A stretch of DNA of 11,496 nt from assembly GCA_013697015.1 (NCBI GenBank), contig JACCXL010000260.1:1-11496 (forward strand), given 5' to 3'. The notes below the pieces were generated by a model, which worked only from the letters and a program-made list of their open reading frames with translations, made no database searches and was not told the origin of the DNA. The stretch is from Chthoniobacterales bacterium (GTDB lineage: Bacteria; Verrucomicrobiota; Verrucomicrobiia; Chthoniobacterales; UBA10450). Shown here piece by piece: positions 1-7,415 of this stretch (its first letter is position 1; every line of letters starts with the position of its first letter). Made by a program: the position numbers and the translations under genes.

Positions 1-626
1 TCACGGTGCTGCTCTACGAGTTCAAGGTTCAGATCGCGCAATATCTTGCCGGCCTCTCCAACACACCGATGCACACGCTGCCGGATCTGATTGCCTTCGA
101 CATCGCGAATTGTCCGGAAGAAATGAAATACTTCGGCCAGGGAGTGTTCGAGGCGGCCCAGGCGACCAGCGGGAATCTGAATGATCCGGCCTATCTGACC
201 GCGAGGATGGATAACCTGGCGTTTGCGCGCGCGCACGGAATCGATGCGGCGCTGCGACGCGACCACCTGGATGCAATCGTCGCTCCGAGCTATAGTTTCG
301 CGTCGTCGCTCCCAGCGGTGGCCGGTTATCCGAACATGTCAATCCCTGTGGGACTGACGCCCGAAGGGAAACCAGCCGGCCTTTGGATGTACAGCGGCTT
401 CCTGCAAGAGCCGAAGCTGATAGCTTTGGCTTACGACCTCGAGCAGGAGATCAAACCGCGCACACAGCCGGCCTTTCTCGGTTTCGTTCCGCCTGAGCCG
501 CCTGATGCCGACATCTGCTCCGCGCTTGCGCCGGCAGCGGCGGCGTCAACGTCGCAGGTGCAGCTCGTCAATGGGAAAGCGCACATCTCGTATTATTTCG
601 GGACCGGAAAGGCGTTCAACCCCTGA
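1..626 (+). CDS. Amidase-signature family amidase, C-terminal part (5' end outside window)
   Basis: The frame is open from the first bases of the window (first complete codon at 3) to TGA at 624-626, so the first in-frame GTG at 6 is not the real start. About 208 residues are visible. They show the C-terminal half of the amidase signature fold: the segment DAIVAPSYSFASSLPAVAGY, then PNMSIPVGLTPEGKPAGLWM, then a LIALAYDLEQ helix. In this family these follow the Ser-cisSer-Lys catalytic region, which lies upstream of the window. The helix-rich part before it (LLYEFK, YLAGL, LPDLIAFD, YFGQGVFEAA) resembles peptide amidases and GatA-like stand-alone amidases, which hydrolyse C-terminal or small-molecule amides. 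A tail of about 40 residues after AFLGFVPPEPP matches nothing I recognise. The substrate cannot be told from the sequence. The next gene is on the opposite strand, so this is the end of its transcription unit. Confidence 0.85.
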   Translation, partial: TVLLYEFKVQIAQYLAGLSNTPMHTLPDLIAFDIANCPEEMKYFGQGVFEAAQATSGNLNDPAYLTARMDNLAFARAHGIDAALRRDHLDAIVAPSYSFASSLPAVAGYPNMSIPVGLTPEGKPAGLWMYSGFLQEPKLIALAYDLEQEIKPRTQPAFLGFVPPEPPDADICSALAPAAAASTSQVQLVNGKAHISYYFGTGKAFNP

Positions 627-794
627 CGCACGAGGCTTCGGCGGGCAGGCTGTGAAATGGAGGAGGACTTGGCCCGCTACCGGTGAGCTATGCACAGGGT
701 CAACCGGCTGCTGCCGAGGCGGTGAGAATCGTGCGTGGCCCGGGAGATCAATGGCAGCGCAATGCAGGATTAATCTCTTGACCACCGAGTGAGC

Positions 795-1208
795 TTATAA
801 GTCGATCCCCATCGCGGCGGCGCCTGAAATGTCTTCCCATCCCGCGCGCCGCCAGAACGCGCGGCCACGGGCGTTATCCGCTGCAACCAGGATTATCACT
901 CGCTCGATGCCGGCTGCGCGCAGACCGACGAGACATTCGTCCACCAGACGTTTACCCACTCCCAGTCGCTGATAAGCAGGTTCGACCGCGAGATGATAAA
1001 TGTGCCCGCGCCGACCATCGTGGCCGCAAAGTGCGGCGCCCACGATGACGGACCCTGCTTCTGCGACCGGGCTTAGTTGAGGATTGCGCGAGATAAAGCG
1101 CGCGATGTCGTCTCGACAATCACCTTCGGCAACCTCGACACCATCGATCTCACTCCACAGTCGAACGGCCGCCTCGTAATCGGCGATCTCAAACGCCCGG
1201 GTTGTAAT
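795..1208 (-). CDS. GNAT family N-acetyltransferase with unresolved, non-standard start
   Basis: The protein is a single-domain GNAT, predicted to move an acetyl group from acetyl-CoA to an unknown amine. The acetyl-CoA loop is in YHLAVEPAYQRLGVGKRL (the Q/RxxGxG/A motif), followed by the usual AADNARGRAFWRRAGW segment. The first GTG, at 1043, would give only 82 residues and cut the domain. The frame continues upstream with family-like sequence (TTRAFEIADYEAAVRLW, then DDIARFISRNPQLSPVAEAG), reaching normal length for small GNATs. Yet there is no ATG, GTG or TTG between 1043 and the in-frame stop at 1272-1274. I place the start at ATT (1206-1208), preceded by AGAAGGA with short spacing. ATT is a rare initiator, so a mutated start codon or a base-call error are equally possible. 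It ends 119 bases from the carbonic anhydrase remnant and may have been cotranscribed with it. Confidence 0.7.
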   Translation of the reverse strand: MTTRAFEIADYEAAVRLWSEIDGVEVAEGDCRDDIARFISRNPQLSPVAEAGSVIVGAALCGHDGRRGHIYHLAVEPAYQRLGVGKRLVDECLVGLRAAGIERVIILVAADNARGRAFWRRAGWEDISGAAAMGIDL

Positions 1209-1327
1209 CGTTCCTTCTGAAATAAGGCAGCTGGCTATTGTTGTTCGCGAGCTGTGTTCAAGTCTGGCTCGTTACACCTTGGGGGAGGGCCATGCGAATC
1301 TGTCTCTAACTACGCGAGATTTCGCAG

Positions 1328-1956
1328 CTACTTCTTGAGCCACTCCACCCGGCCGGTGTCGAGGCTGTAGTAGCCTTCGACAACACGCACCTGATTGACA
1401 AGCCCTTCCAGCGTCATGTCCCGGCTGATTTTCGCCGCCATGAGGTCGACGTTTTTTCTGGTCGCGTTCACGAGAATGTCGCCTTCGTCGTCGTGCGCAG
1501 CTTGCACGGCCGGAAAGATGTCACGCACAATGTTGCCGATATGGCCAGGCGCTTTGTCACTCGCGACAACAGCTGCAATCGCGCCACAGCGTGCACCGAG
1601 ATGTTCCACCGCGTATTCAATACTGCCGAGCGCGTAATCGTCGACCAGGTTGCCTGCGGTGCGGATGACGAAGAGGTGCCGATGTTTTGGTCGAAGATTT
1701 CGGGAGAAGTGCGGGAATCAGCGCAACCCACGATGATAGCGACGGGATGTTGTGCCTGCGCGGTGGCGGCGCGGCGCGATGCGTTCGGTTCACCGCTACT
1801 AACGTTCTGGCTCACGAAACGGGTATTGCCCTCCTAAAGCTGGGCCAGCGCGCCCTCCGCGTCGATGGCGGGAGCTGACTCTTCGGCGGCCGATGCCGAA
1901 CCGCACAGGCAGACGAACATCACGAGCCGTACAAACAAACGTGGAGCGGTGAGCAT
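1328..1956 (-). pseudogene. Exported beta-carbonic anhydrase, broken by a nonsense codon and a frameshift
   Basis: Read on the minus strand, ATG at 1954-1956 opens a signal peptide (LVMFVCLCGSASA, predicted cut near AAEES). After 40 codons there is an in-frame TAG at 1834-1836, where the family pattern ALAQLxEGNTRFV expects Lys (AAG to TAG is one change). The same frame then gives HPVAIIVGCADSRTSPEIFDQNIG, the first zinc-ligand block (Cys, with Asp-Arg). At 1679-1680 one base is missing. The next frame continues as HLFVIRTAGNLVDDYALG and VEHLGARCGAIAAVV, carrying the His and Cys ligands, and runs to TAG at 1328-1330. Mended, it would be a periplasmic enzyme of about 209 residues that interconverts CO2 and bicarbonate. 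All active-site residues survive, so either decay is recent or both lesions are sequence errors. A functional product is not expected as written. Confidence 0.85.
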
Positions 1957-2136
1957 AGCGAGTTATTTCTTAACTGAGACGAAGACGACATGCAAGACGA
2001 TTACTGCGCATAAGTCGAGGGTGACTCAAAGCAGGAAAGTAACCGGTGAGCCCAGACGTCGCCATTCGCGGAGTGGCGGCGTTTGCCCGCGACATGCTGC
2101 ACGATCCGCGGGGGCGGCGCGGCCTGCTTGCGGCAT

Positions 2137-5100
2137 TTAGCGTCCGTTCGCTGGATTGCGGTTAGGATACGGTGGAACTGGCGGCAGGTCATAGCGTTTC
2201 GTTTTCAGGTCCTCCTGGATTTCCTGAATGGCGCGGTCAAGCTGCTGATCTTCACCGTGAAATTCCTTGGCGGGATCATTATCGACCACGATGTCGGGGT
2301 CGACGCCATGACTCTCGATGATCCATTCCTTGCCGTCCTTTCCGTAAGGAGCGAACTCCGGTTTGAAGAACTGTCCGCCGTCCGCAAGCGGGAGCGGATC
2401 GCGGATGCCAATGACGCCGCCCCAGGTGCGTTTGCCGATCAACTTACCCATACCTAACGACTTGAACCGGTACGGAAAGATGTCGCCATCGGACGCCGAG
2501 AACTCATCAATCAAAGTGACCATTGGGCCGAGGAACGCCTGCGGTGGATCGGGCTGCGGCACGCCGTTGCGCGCGATTTCGACCATGACGAGAGTGCGCC
2601 GAAGTCGCTCGATGACGAGCGGCGAAACAAAACCGCCGCCATTGCCGCGGACATCGACGATCAGCGCCTTTTTGCGGATCTGCGGGAAGTAGAGCTTGGT
2701 GAATTCGTTCAGGCCCGGTTGTCCCATGTCCGGGATGTGGATGTAACCAACCTCGCCACCAGTCTTTTTGCTGACTTCGTCGATGTTCTTCTGCACCCAG
2801 GCGAGATAGTAGAGCGGAGCTTCGTCGGCCGTGGGCACAACAGTGATATCACGCCCACCATCATCCGACGGCTTCGAGTTGACCCGCAGGATGACCTGTT
2901 TGTCCGCCGTGCCGATAAGCGCGTCGTAGAGGTTGGCCAAGGTGGAAACGGGCGTGCCGTTAATGGCGAAAACATAATCGCCCGGTCGAACGTTCAGGCC
3001 GCTCGCGGTGAGCGGCGACCTCGTGTGCTTGTCCCAGTTTTCCCCAGGCAGAATCCGGTCGATGCGGTAAGCGCGCGTAGCCGGATCTCGAGAGAACTCG
3101 GCACCGAGTAGTCCGAGCTTGATTCGCGGCGTTTCCGGTCGTTCGCCCCCCCCGACATAAGCGTGGCCGTTGTTTAGCTCCGCAATCAGCTCACCCATAA
3201 GATAAGTGAGATCGTTTCGATGATTTACAAAAGGAAGGAGCGCGGCGTACTTATCGCGCATAGCCTTCCAATCGAAGCCGTTCATGTTGGGTGAAAAGAA
3301 GAAGTCGCGCATCTGCCGCCAGGACTCGAAATACATTTGGTTCCACTCGGCGTGGCGATCGAGCTGCATGTCGAGCGCAGCTGGTTTAAATTCGTGGTCC
3401 TTGGTCTCGAGCTTCTCTTTCGGCAAATCAACAATCGCGTAATCCTTTTTGATCCTGACCAGCATTTTCTTGCCGTCGGCAGTGATCTGGTAGGCGTTCA
3501 CGTCGCCGAGAACAGTCTCTTTCCGATCTTCCAGACTGTAGACACAGAGGTGCGCTTTCCGGTCCCTCTCGCCGCCCTCTTCGTCGTCCTCGTCTCCCGG
3601 GTCGTCCGCCACCGTGCGGCGGAGGTAAAAAATGCGGCCATCGACCATCCGGATGTCGCTGTAATTGGCCGGGGTGATCTCCACACCAGCGATGCGATCG
3701 CGAATGCCGTCCAGATCTACCTTCACGATGACCGGCGGCTTCGGCTTCGCATCCTTGCCCTCGCCTTTCCTGTCCTTGTCGTCGTTCTTCTTCGCGTCTC
3801 CTTCCTTATCCTTCTTGTCTCCTTTGCCAACTTCATCGCTGCGGGGTCCCAGCGGCGGCTCCGTGTCTTTGGCAAGGGTAACGAGATAGATCCGCTCCAT
3901 GTCGCGATAGACATTCATAAATTCCCCTTCCCCGAAGATGGGCTTGAAATCGCGCGCTGAGCTAAGCATGAGATACTTGCCATCGTCGCTGAAGCTGACG
4001 TTAGTCGACCCATACCAGTCGTCCGTGATAGCGTTCGCTTTCTTATCCGCGGTAGAGGAGAGATAAACCTTAGGCAGTCCGTTCTCTTCGGGTCGGCTCC
4101 AGGCGATCCACTGACTATCCGGCGACCAATCATAAGATTGAAATTCCCCGAATTTGTCCTGATCCACCTGGGTAACTGCTTTTGTGGCGACGTCCACGTA
4201 ACGCAGTCTCTGCAGACGATCGGCCCAAAGCAGCTTCTTGCTGTCGGGCGACCAGATCACCTGGTAATAGTAAGTATCGGCGCCGTTCGTGACCTGTTGG
4301 GGCTGGGCTTTGCCATCCTGTGACCGCACGTAAAGCTCGTTCTCGCCGGTGGCGTCCGAGTTGTACGCGATCCATTTACCGTCGGGCGACCAGACCGCAT
4401 TGCGTTCGTGCGCATTTGAGCTCTTCGTTAAGTCGCGCGGTGTGCCCTGTTTTGCCGGAACGGAGAAAAGATCGCCTCGCGCAACAACGGCGACACGCTG
4501 GCCGTCCGGCGCGAGATTGGCGGACTCGATATGCTTCGACGCATCGACCAAAGCAGAGCGCCCGGAGGCGAGGTCTTCCTTGATCTCGATCGGCACCGCC
4601 GCTGCCTGCCCGCTGGCCAGATCGTAGCGCCAGATCTGTCCGGCTTGCTCGAAGACAATCGCGTCCTTGCCGATCGACGGGAACTTGATGTCGAAGTCCT
4701 TAAAAGTGGTGAGCTGCCTGGTTTCCTTGTTCGCGAGGTTGGTCGAGAAAAGATTCATTCGGCCGTCGCGATCCGAGATAAAATAGATGTGGTTGTCCGG
4801 TCCCCACATTGGGCAGATATCCTGCCCGGGATCATTGGTTAGGTTCTCTATCTTGCCCGTCTTGAAATCGTGGATCCAAACGTCATCCGACATGCCGCCG
4901 CGATAATGTTTCCAGGTGCGGAATTCGCGGAACACCCGGTTGAACGCCATCTTCGAATCGTCCGGCGAAAAAGAGGCGAATCCGCCCCGTGGGAAGGGCA
5001 ACTGCTGCGGCAGTTCGGCATCCAGACCGACAGTGTAAAGTTGCCCGTTGAAGGAATTGTATGACTTCATGCGGGAACGAAAAACGATCAACGGCTTCGT

Positions 5101-5511
5101 GTTCTCCCACGTCATGACGATGTTGTTCGGCCCCATTCGGTCGGAGATGTCGTCGCGCCCGAGCGTAGCGGTGGTGGTCAGTCGCTTCGGCGCCCCGCCT
5201 TCACCCGGCATCACATAGACCTCCGTGTTGCCATCGTACTGGGAGGTGAACGCGAGCTGCGTTCCGTCCGCCGAGAAGCGCGGAAAGGAAGTGTAACCTG
5301 GACCGCTGGTCAGCCGACGCGCGATGCCGCCTTCTTTGCCGACCGTGTAAAGCTCGCCCGCATAACAGAAAACGATCTGCCGGCCGTTCGTAGTCGGGAA
5401 GCGCAGGAGTCGGGTGGCGTCGGTCGGTCGTTGAGCAGAACCGGACGCAAGCGGAAGAAGGAACGCTGCCAGCAGAGGAAGAAATTGGGAAAGCCGTTTC
5501 GGGACGCACAT
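2137..5511 (-). CDS. Tricorn protease homologue (peptidase family S41), exported
   Basis: A 1124-residue protein with the tricorn layout. A signal peptide comes first (KRLSQFLPLLAAFLLPLASGSA), then a long region of PD40-type beta-propeller blades (repeats such as FSPDDSKMAFN, WSPDGKWIAYNS, WSPDSKKLLWAD). Next are a Lys/Asp-rich linker at about 559-593, a second acidic stretch near 633-653, a helical core domain, a PDZ domain at about 805-885 (RPGDYVFAING) and the protease domain. Active-site candidates by family alignment are His783 (ELNNGHAY), Ser1007 in SASDGD as nucleophile, and Glu1066 in IESHGVDPD. Family members cut peptides into short fragments; here it would act in the periplasm. I chose ATG at 5509-5511 because it puts the signal peptide at the N terminus; the frame stays open to 5673, but those 54 codons look like leader DNA. 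No clear Shine-Dalgarno is seen. The gene is monocistronic and diverges from the dehydrogenase. Confidence 0.92.
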   Translation of the reverse strand: MCVPKRLSQFLPLLAAFLLPLASGSAQRPTDATRLLRFPTTNGRQIVFCYAGELYTVGKEGGIARRLTSGPGYTSFPRFSADGTQLAFTSQYDGNTEVYVMPGEGGAPKRLTTTATLGRDDISDRMGPNNIVMTWENTKPLIVFRSRMKSYNSFNGQLYTVGLDAELPQQLPFPRGGFASFSPDDSKMAFNRVFREFRTWKHYRGGMSDDVWIHDFKTGKIENLTNDPGQDICPMWGPDNHIYFISDRDGRMNLFSTNLANKETRQLTTFKDFDIKFPSIGKDAIVFEQAGQIWRYDLASGQAAAVPIEIKEDLASGRSALVDASKHIESANLAPDGQRVAVVARGDLFSVPAKQGTPRDLTKSSNAHERNAVWSPDGKWIAYNSDATGENELYVRSQDGKAQPQQVTNGADTYYYQVIWSPDSKKLLWADRLQRLRYVDVATKAVTQVDQDKFGEFQSYDWSPDSQWIAWSRPEENGLPKVYLSSTADKKANAITDDWYGSTNVSFSDDGKYLMLSSARDFKPIFGEGEFMNVYRDMERIYLVTLAKDTEPPLGPRSDEVGKGDKKDKEGDAKKNDDKDRKGEGKDAKPKPPVIVKVDLDGIRDRIAGVEITPANYSDIRMVDGRIFYLRRTVADDPGDEDDEEGGERDRKAHLCVYSLEDRKETVLGDVNAYQITADGKKMLVRIKKDYAIVDLPKEKLETKDHEFKPAALDMQLDRHAEWNQMYFESWRQMRDFFFSPNMNGFDWKAMRDKYAALLPFVNHRNDLTYLMGELIAELNNGHAYVGGGERPETPRIKLGLLGAEFSRDPATRAYRIDRILPGENWDKHTRSPLTASGLNVRPGDYVFAINGTPVSTLANLYDALIGTADKQVILRVNSKPSDDGGRDITVVPTADEAPLYYLAWVQKNIDEVSKKTGGEVGYIHIPDMGQPGLNEFTKLYFPQIRKKALIVDVRGNGGGFVSPLVIERLRRTLVMVEIARNGVPQPDPPQAFLGPMVTLIDEFSASDGDIFPYRFKSLGMGKLIGKRTWGGVIGIRDPLPLADGGQFFKPEFAPYGKDGKEWIIESHGVDPDIVVDNDPAKEFHGEDQQLDRAIQEIQEDLKTKRYDLPPVPPYPNRNPANGR

Positions 5512-5610
5512 GCCGGGAGTGAACAGGAAAAGCAGCGCGCGATCAACCAATTCGCTGTATGAGACGAGGCCGACGGCGAGACGCTCTCTTTTGCGCACGA
5601 ACCGAAACGC

Positions 5611-5630
5611 ACGCAAATGCGTCGCATGCG
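5611..5630. promoter_or_regulatory. Two adjacent palindromes in the divergent intergenic region
   Basis: ACGCAAATGCGT (5611-5622, 5-base arms around AA) is directly followed by the perfect 8-base palindrome CGCATGCG (5623-5630). They lie midway between the two divergent genes, just upstream of the promoter-like sequence at 5633-5661. This is a reasonable place for an operator shared by both genes, but no known regulator motif is recognised. Confidence 0.25.
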
Positions 5631-5632
5631 GC

Positions 5633-5661
5633 TTGTCAGGAGCGCCGAGCCGCGGCTTAAT
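5633..5661 (+). promoter_or_regulatory. Possible sigma-70-type promoter for the dehydrogenase gene
   Basis: TTGTCA (5633-5638, five of six matches to TTGACA), then a 17-base spacer, then CTTAAT (5656-5661, four of six matches to TATAAT). Transcription would begin near 5668, giving a leader of about 40 bases before the GTG start at 5707. A GAGGGGA ribosome-binding sequence is at 5691-5697. Seen by eye only; a match of this quality can arise by chance. Confidence 0.35.
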
Positions 5662-5706
5662 GAATTCTGACAATCTTCCGGTCTCCTGCTGAGGGGAAAA
5701 GATCCA

Positions 5707-7164
5707 GTGCCAACTGAACAGGAAAAGATCCGCAACTTCATCGACGGCAAATTTGTCGAGCCGGTTGGCAATCGATATCTCGACAACATCGAGCCGGCGA
5801 CTGGGAAGCCGTATTCACGGGTGGCAGACAGCGACAGCGCCGATGTCGAGCTTGCTGCCGCTGCCGCGGAAAAGGCCTTCCCAGGCTGGTCGCGCGCGCC
5901 GGCCGTGGAGCGATCGCGCATTCTCCTGCGCATCGCCGACCTGATCGAGCGCGACCTCGAGAAACTCGCCCGGGCCGAGTCGATCGACACCGGCAAGCCA
6001 CTTTCCCTCGCGCGTTCGCTCGACATTCCGCGCGCGGCGAGCAATTTCCGCTTCTTCGCCACCGCGATCCTGCACACCGAATCCGAAGCGCACATCACGG
6101 ACGGCATCGCTTTCAACTACACGCTCCGTTTGCCGCTCGGTGTCGTCGGGCTGATCTCGCCCTGGAACCTGCCACTCTACTTGCTGACGTGGAAAATCGC
6201 GCCCGCCCTCGCGTGCGGCAACACCGCCGTCGCCAAGCCGAGCGAACTGACGCCCATGACCGCGTCGCTCCTGTGCGAGATCTGTCGCGAAGCCGGTCTG
6301 CCGAACGGCGTCCTTAACGTCGTCCAGGGTACGGGCCAAAATGTCGGCGCCGCGATTACGGCGCATCCGAAGATCGTCGCGATCTCGTTCACGGGCGGCA
6401 CAGTGACCGGCCGCAAGGTGGCCGAATCGTGCGCGCCGATGTTCAAGAAAGTTTCGCTGGAGCTAGGGGGTAAGAATCCGAACGTCGTCTTCGCCGACGC
6501 CGACCTGGACGCCGCCATCGCCGGCAGCGTGCGCTCGTCGTTCGCGAACCAGGGTCAGGTCTGCTTGTGCGGTTCGCGCGTGTTCGTCGAACGCTCGGCG
6601 TATCCTGAATTCGTCGAGCGATTCGCCGCGGCCGCGTCGAAGCTAAAGATGGGCGATCCGCTGGAACCGACGACCGAGCAAGGCGCGATCGTCTCCAGCA
6701 CGCAGCTCGAGAAGGTGAAGTACTACGTCGACCTCGCGAAGCAGGAAGGCGGCTCCATCGCGCTCGGCGGTTCGGCACCGGACCCGATCAACGAACGCTG
6801 TCAAAATGGTTACTTTTTCCGGCCCACGGTCATCACGGATTTGCCCGTCGCATGCCGCGTGAACCGCGAGGAGATCTTCGGCCCGGTCATCACGATCACG
6901 CCGTTCGACAGCGAAGAAGAGGTGATCGGCTACGCCAACGACTGCGACTATGGCCTGGCCTCAAGCGTCTGGACACAAAACCTGAATCGCGCGCATCGCG
7001 TCGCCGAGCACATCCATACCGGAACCGTCTGGGTGAATTGCTGGATGGTGCGCGACCTGCGTGTCCCCTTCGGAGGAATGAAACAGAGTGGCGTCGGCCG
7101 CGAAGGTGGCGACGAAGCGCTCCGCTTCTTTACTGAGCCGAAGAACGTCTGCATCGCAAAGTAG
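5707..7164 (+). CDS. 2-aminomuconate-6-semialdehyde dehydrogenase (ALDH superfamily)
   Basis: A 485-residue aldehyde dehydrogenase, the normal family length. It reads closely like ALDH8A1/AMSDH: NFIDGKF near the N terminus, DIPRAASNFRFFA, LISPWNLPLYLLTWKIAPALACGNT, SFANQGQVCLC, PFDSEEEV, and WVNCWMVRDLRVPFGGMKQSGVGREGG. Catalytic residues are Asn154 (SPWN), Lys177 (AKPSE, NAD contact), Glu252 (LELGG) and the nucleophile Cys286 (GQVC). The enzyme oxidises 2-aminomuconate semialdehyde to 2-aminomuconate with NAD+ in the cytoplasm; the close relative 2-hydroxymuconate semialdehyde dehydrogenase of catechol meta-cleavage is the main alternative. The GTG start follows GAGGGGA and puts FIDGKF at the position expected for the family. 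The RidA-type deaminase and kynureninase downstream on the same strand favour the tryptophan/kynurenine role. Pseudomonas homologues are called AmnC or NbaE. Confidence 0.88.
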   Translation: MPTEQEKIRNFIDGKFVEPVGNRYLDNIEPATGKPYSRVADSDSADVELAAAAAEKAFPGWSRAPAVERSRILLRIADLIERDLEKLARAESIDTGKPLSLARSLDIPRAASNFRFFATAILHTESEAHITDGIAFNYTLRLPLGVVGLISPWNLPLYLLTWKIAPALACGNTAVAKPSELTPMTASLLCEICREAGLPNGVLNVVQGTGQNVGAAITAHPKIVAISFTGGTVTGRKVAESCAPMFKKVSLELGGKNPNVVFADADLDAAIAGSVRSSFANQGQVCLCGSRVFVERSAYPEFVERFAAAASKLKMGDPLEPTTEQGAIVSSTQLEKVKYYVDLAKQEGGSIALGGSAPDPINERCQNGYFFRPTVITDLPVACRVNREEIFGPVITITPFDSEEEVIGYANDCDYGLASSVWTQNLNRAHRVAEHIHTGTVWVNCWMVRDLRVPFGGMKQSGVGREGGDEALRFFTEPKNVCIAK

Positions 7165-7415
7165 GATGGGAGTCCTCGCAACTCCTGCTCATCATGCTCG
7201 CCTGCCACGCCGTAGCACCGCGAAGGCGGGTAATCGGTTAAATAAAAACCTGCCCGTCCAATGAATGGCCGCCGCTATCGAATCGAATACGGCTCTACCA
7301 CATCGTGGTGGGTGATGTTTTATGGGATGTCGCGACGATGATGTCCCGAAACTGCGCAAAGCAATCAGCGGGCTTTCGAGCGGAAACAGCGAACAATGAA
7401 GAGAATGAATAAACA
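7165..7415. other. Intergenic region between dehydrogenase and propeller gene
   Basis: 251 bases with no convincing gene. It holds short hairpins only: GGAGT/ACTCC just after the dehydrogenase stop and ACCAC-ATC-GTGGT at 7297-7309. Neither is followed by a T run, so neither is called a terminator. The AT-richer stretch from about 7380 precedes the ATG at 7416. Confidence 0.5.

Noticed and set aside
627..794. Possible small gene between the amidase and GNAT genes
   Set aside because: The open frames here are short extensions of shadow frames, lack a family match and have no convincing start; I see nothing in this gap.
3146..3153. Run of eight C as a possible phase-variation tract in the tricorn gene
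   Set aside because: It encodes an in-frame Gly-Gly-Gly next to the active-site histidine region and the frame is intact; there is no other sign of phase variation.
3337..3960. A 207-codon open frame on the plus strand, opposite the tricorn gene
   Set aside because: It lies wholly antisense to well-conserved tricorn sequence and has no recognisable domain; the valine/leucine-rich text is the mirror of the charged linker.
5512..5673. Longer N terminus for the tricorn gene from ATG at 5673
   Set aside because: It would bury the signal peptide 54 residues inside the protein and covers the probable promoter region.
5310..6116. A 268-codon minus-strand open frame across the divergent promoter region
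   Set aside because: It overlaps the clear tricorn N terminus and dehydrogenase N terminus, is rich in Arg and Ser as expected of a GC-rich shadow frame, and matches no family.
7297..7309. ACCAC-ATC-GTGGT hairpin as a terminator
   Set aside because: The stem is only five pairs with no following T run and lies over 130 bases after the dehydrogenase stop.
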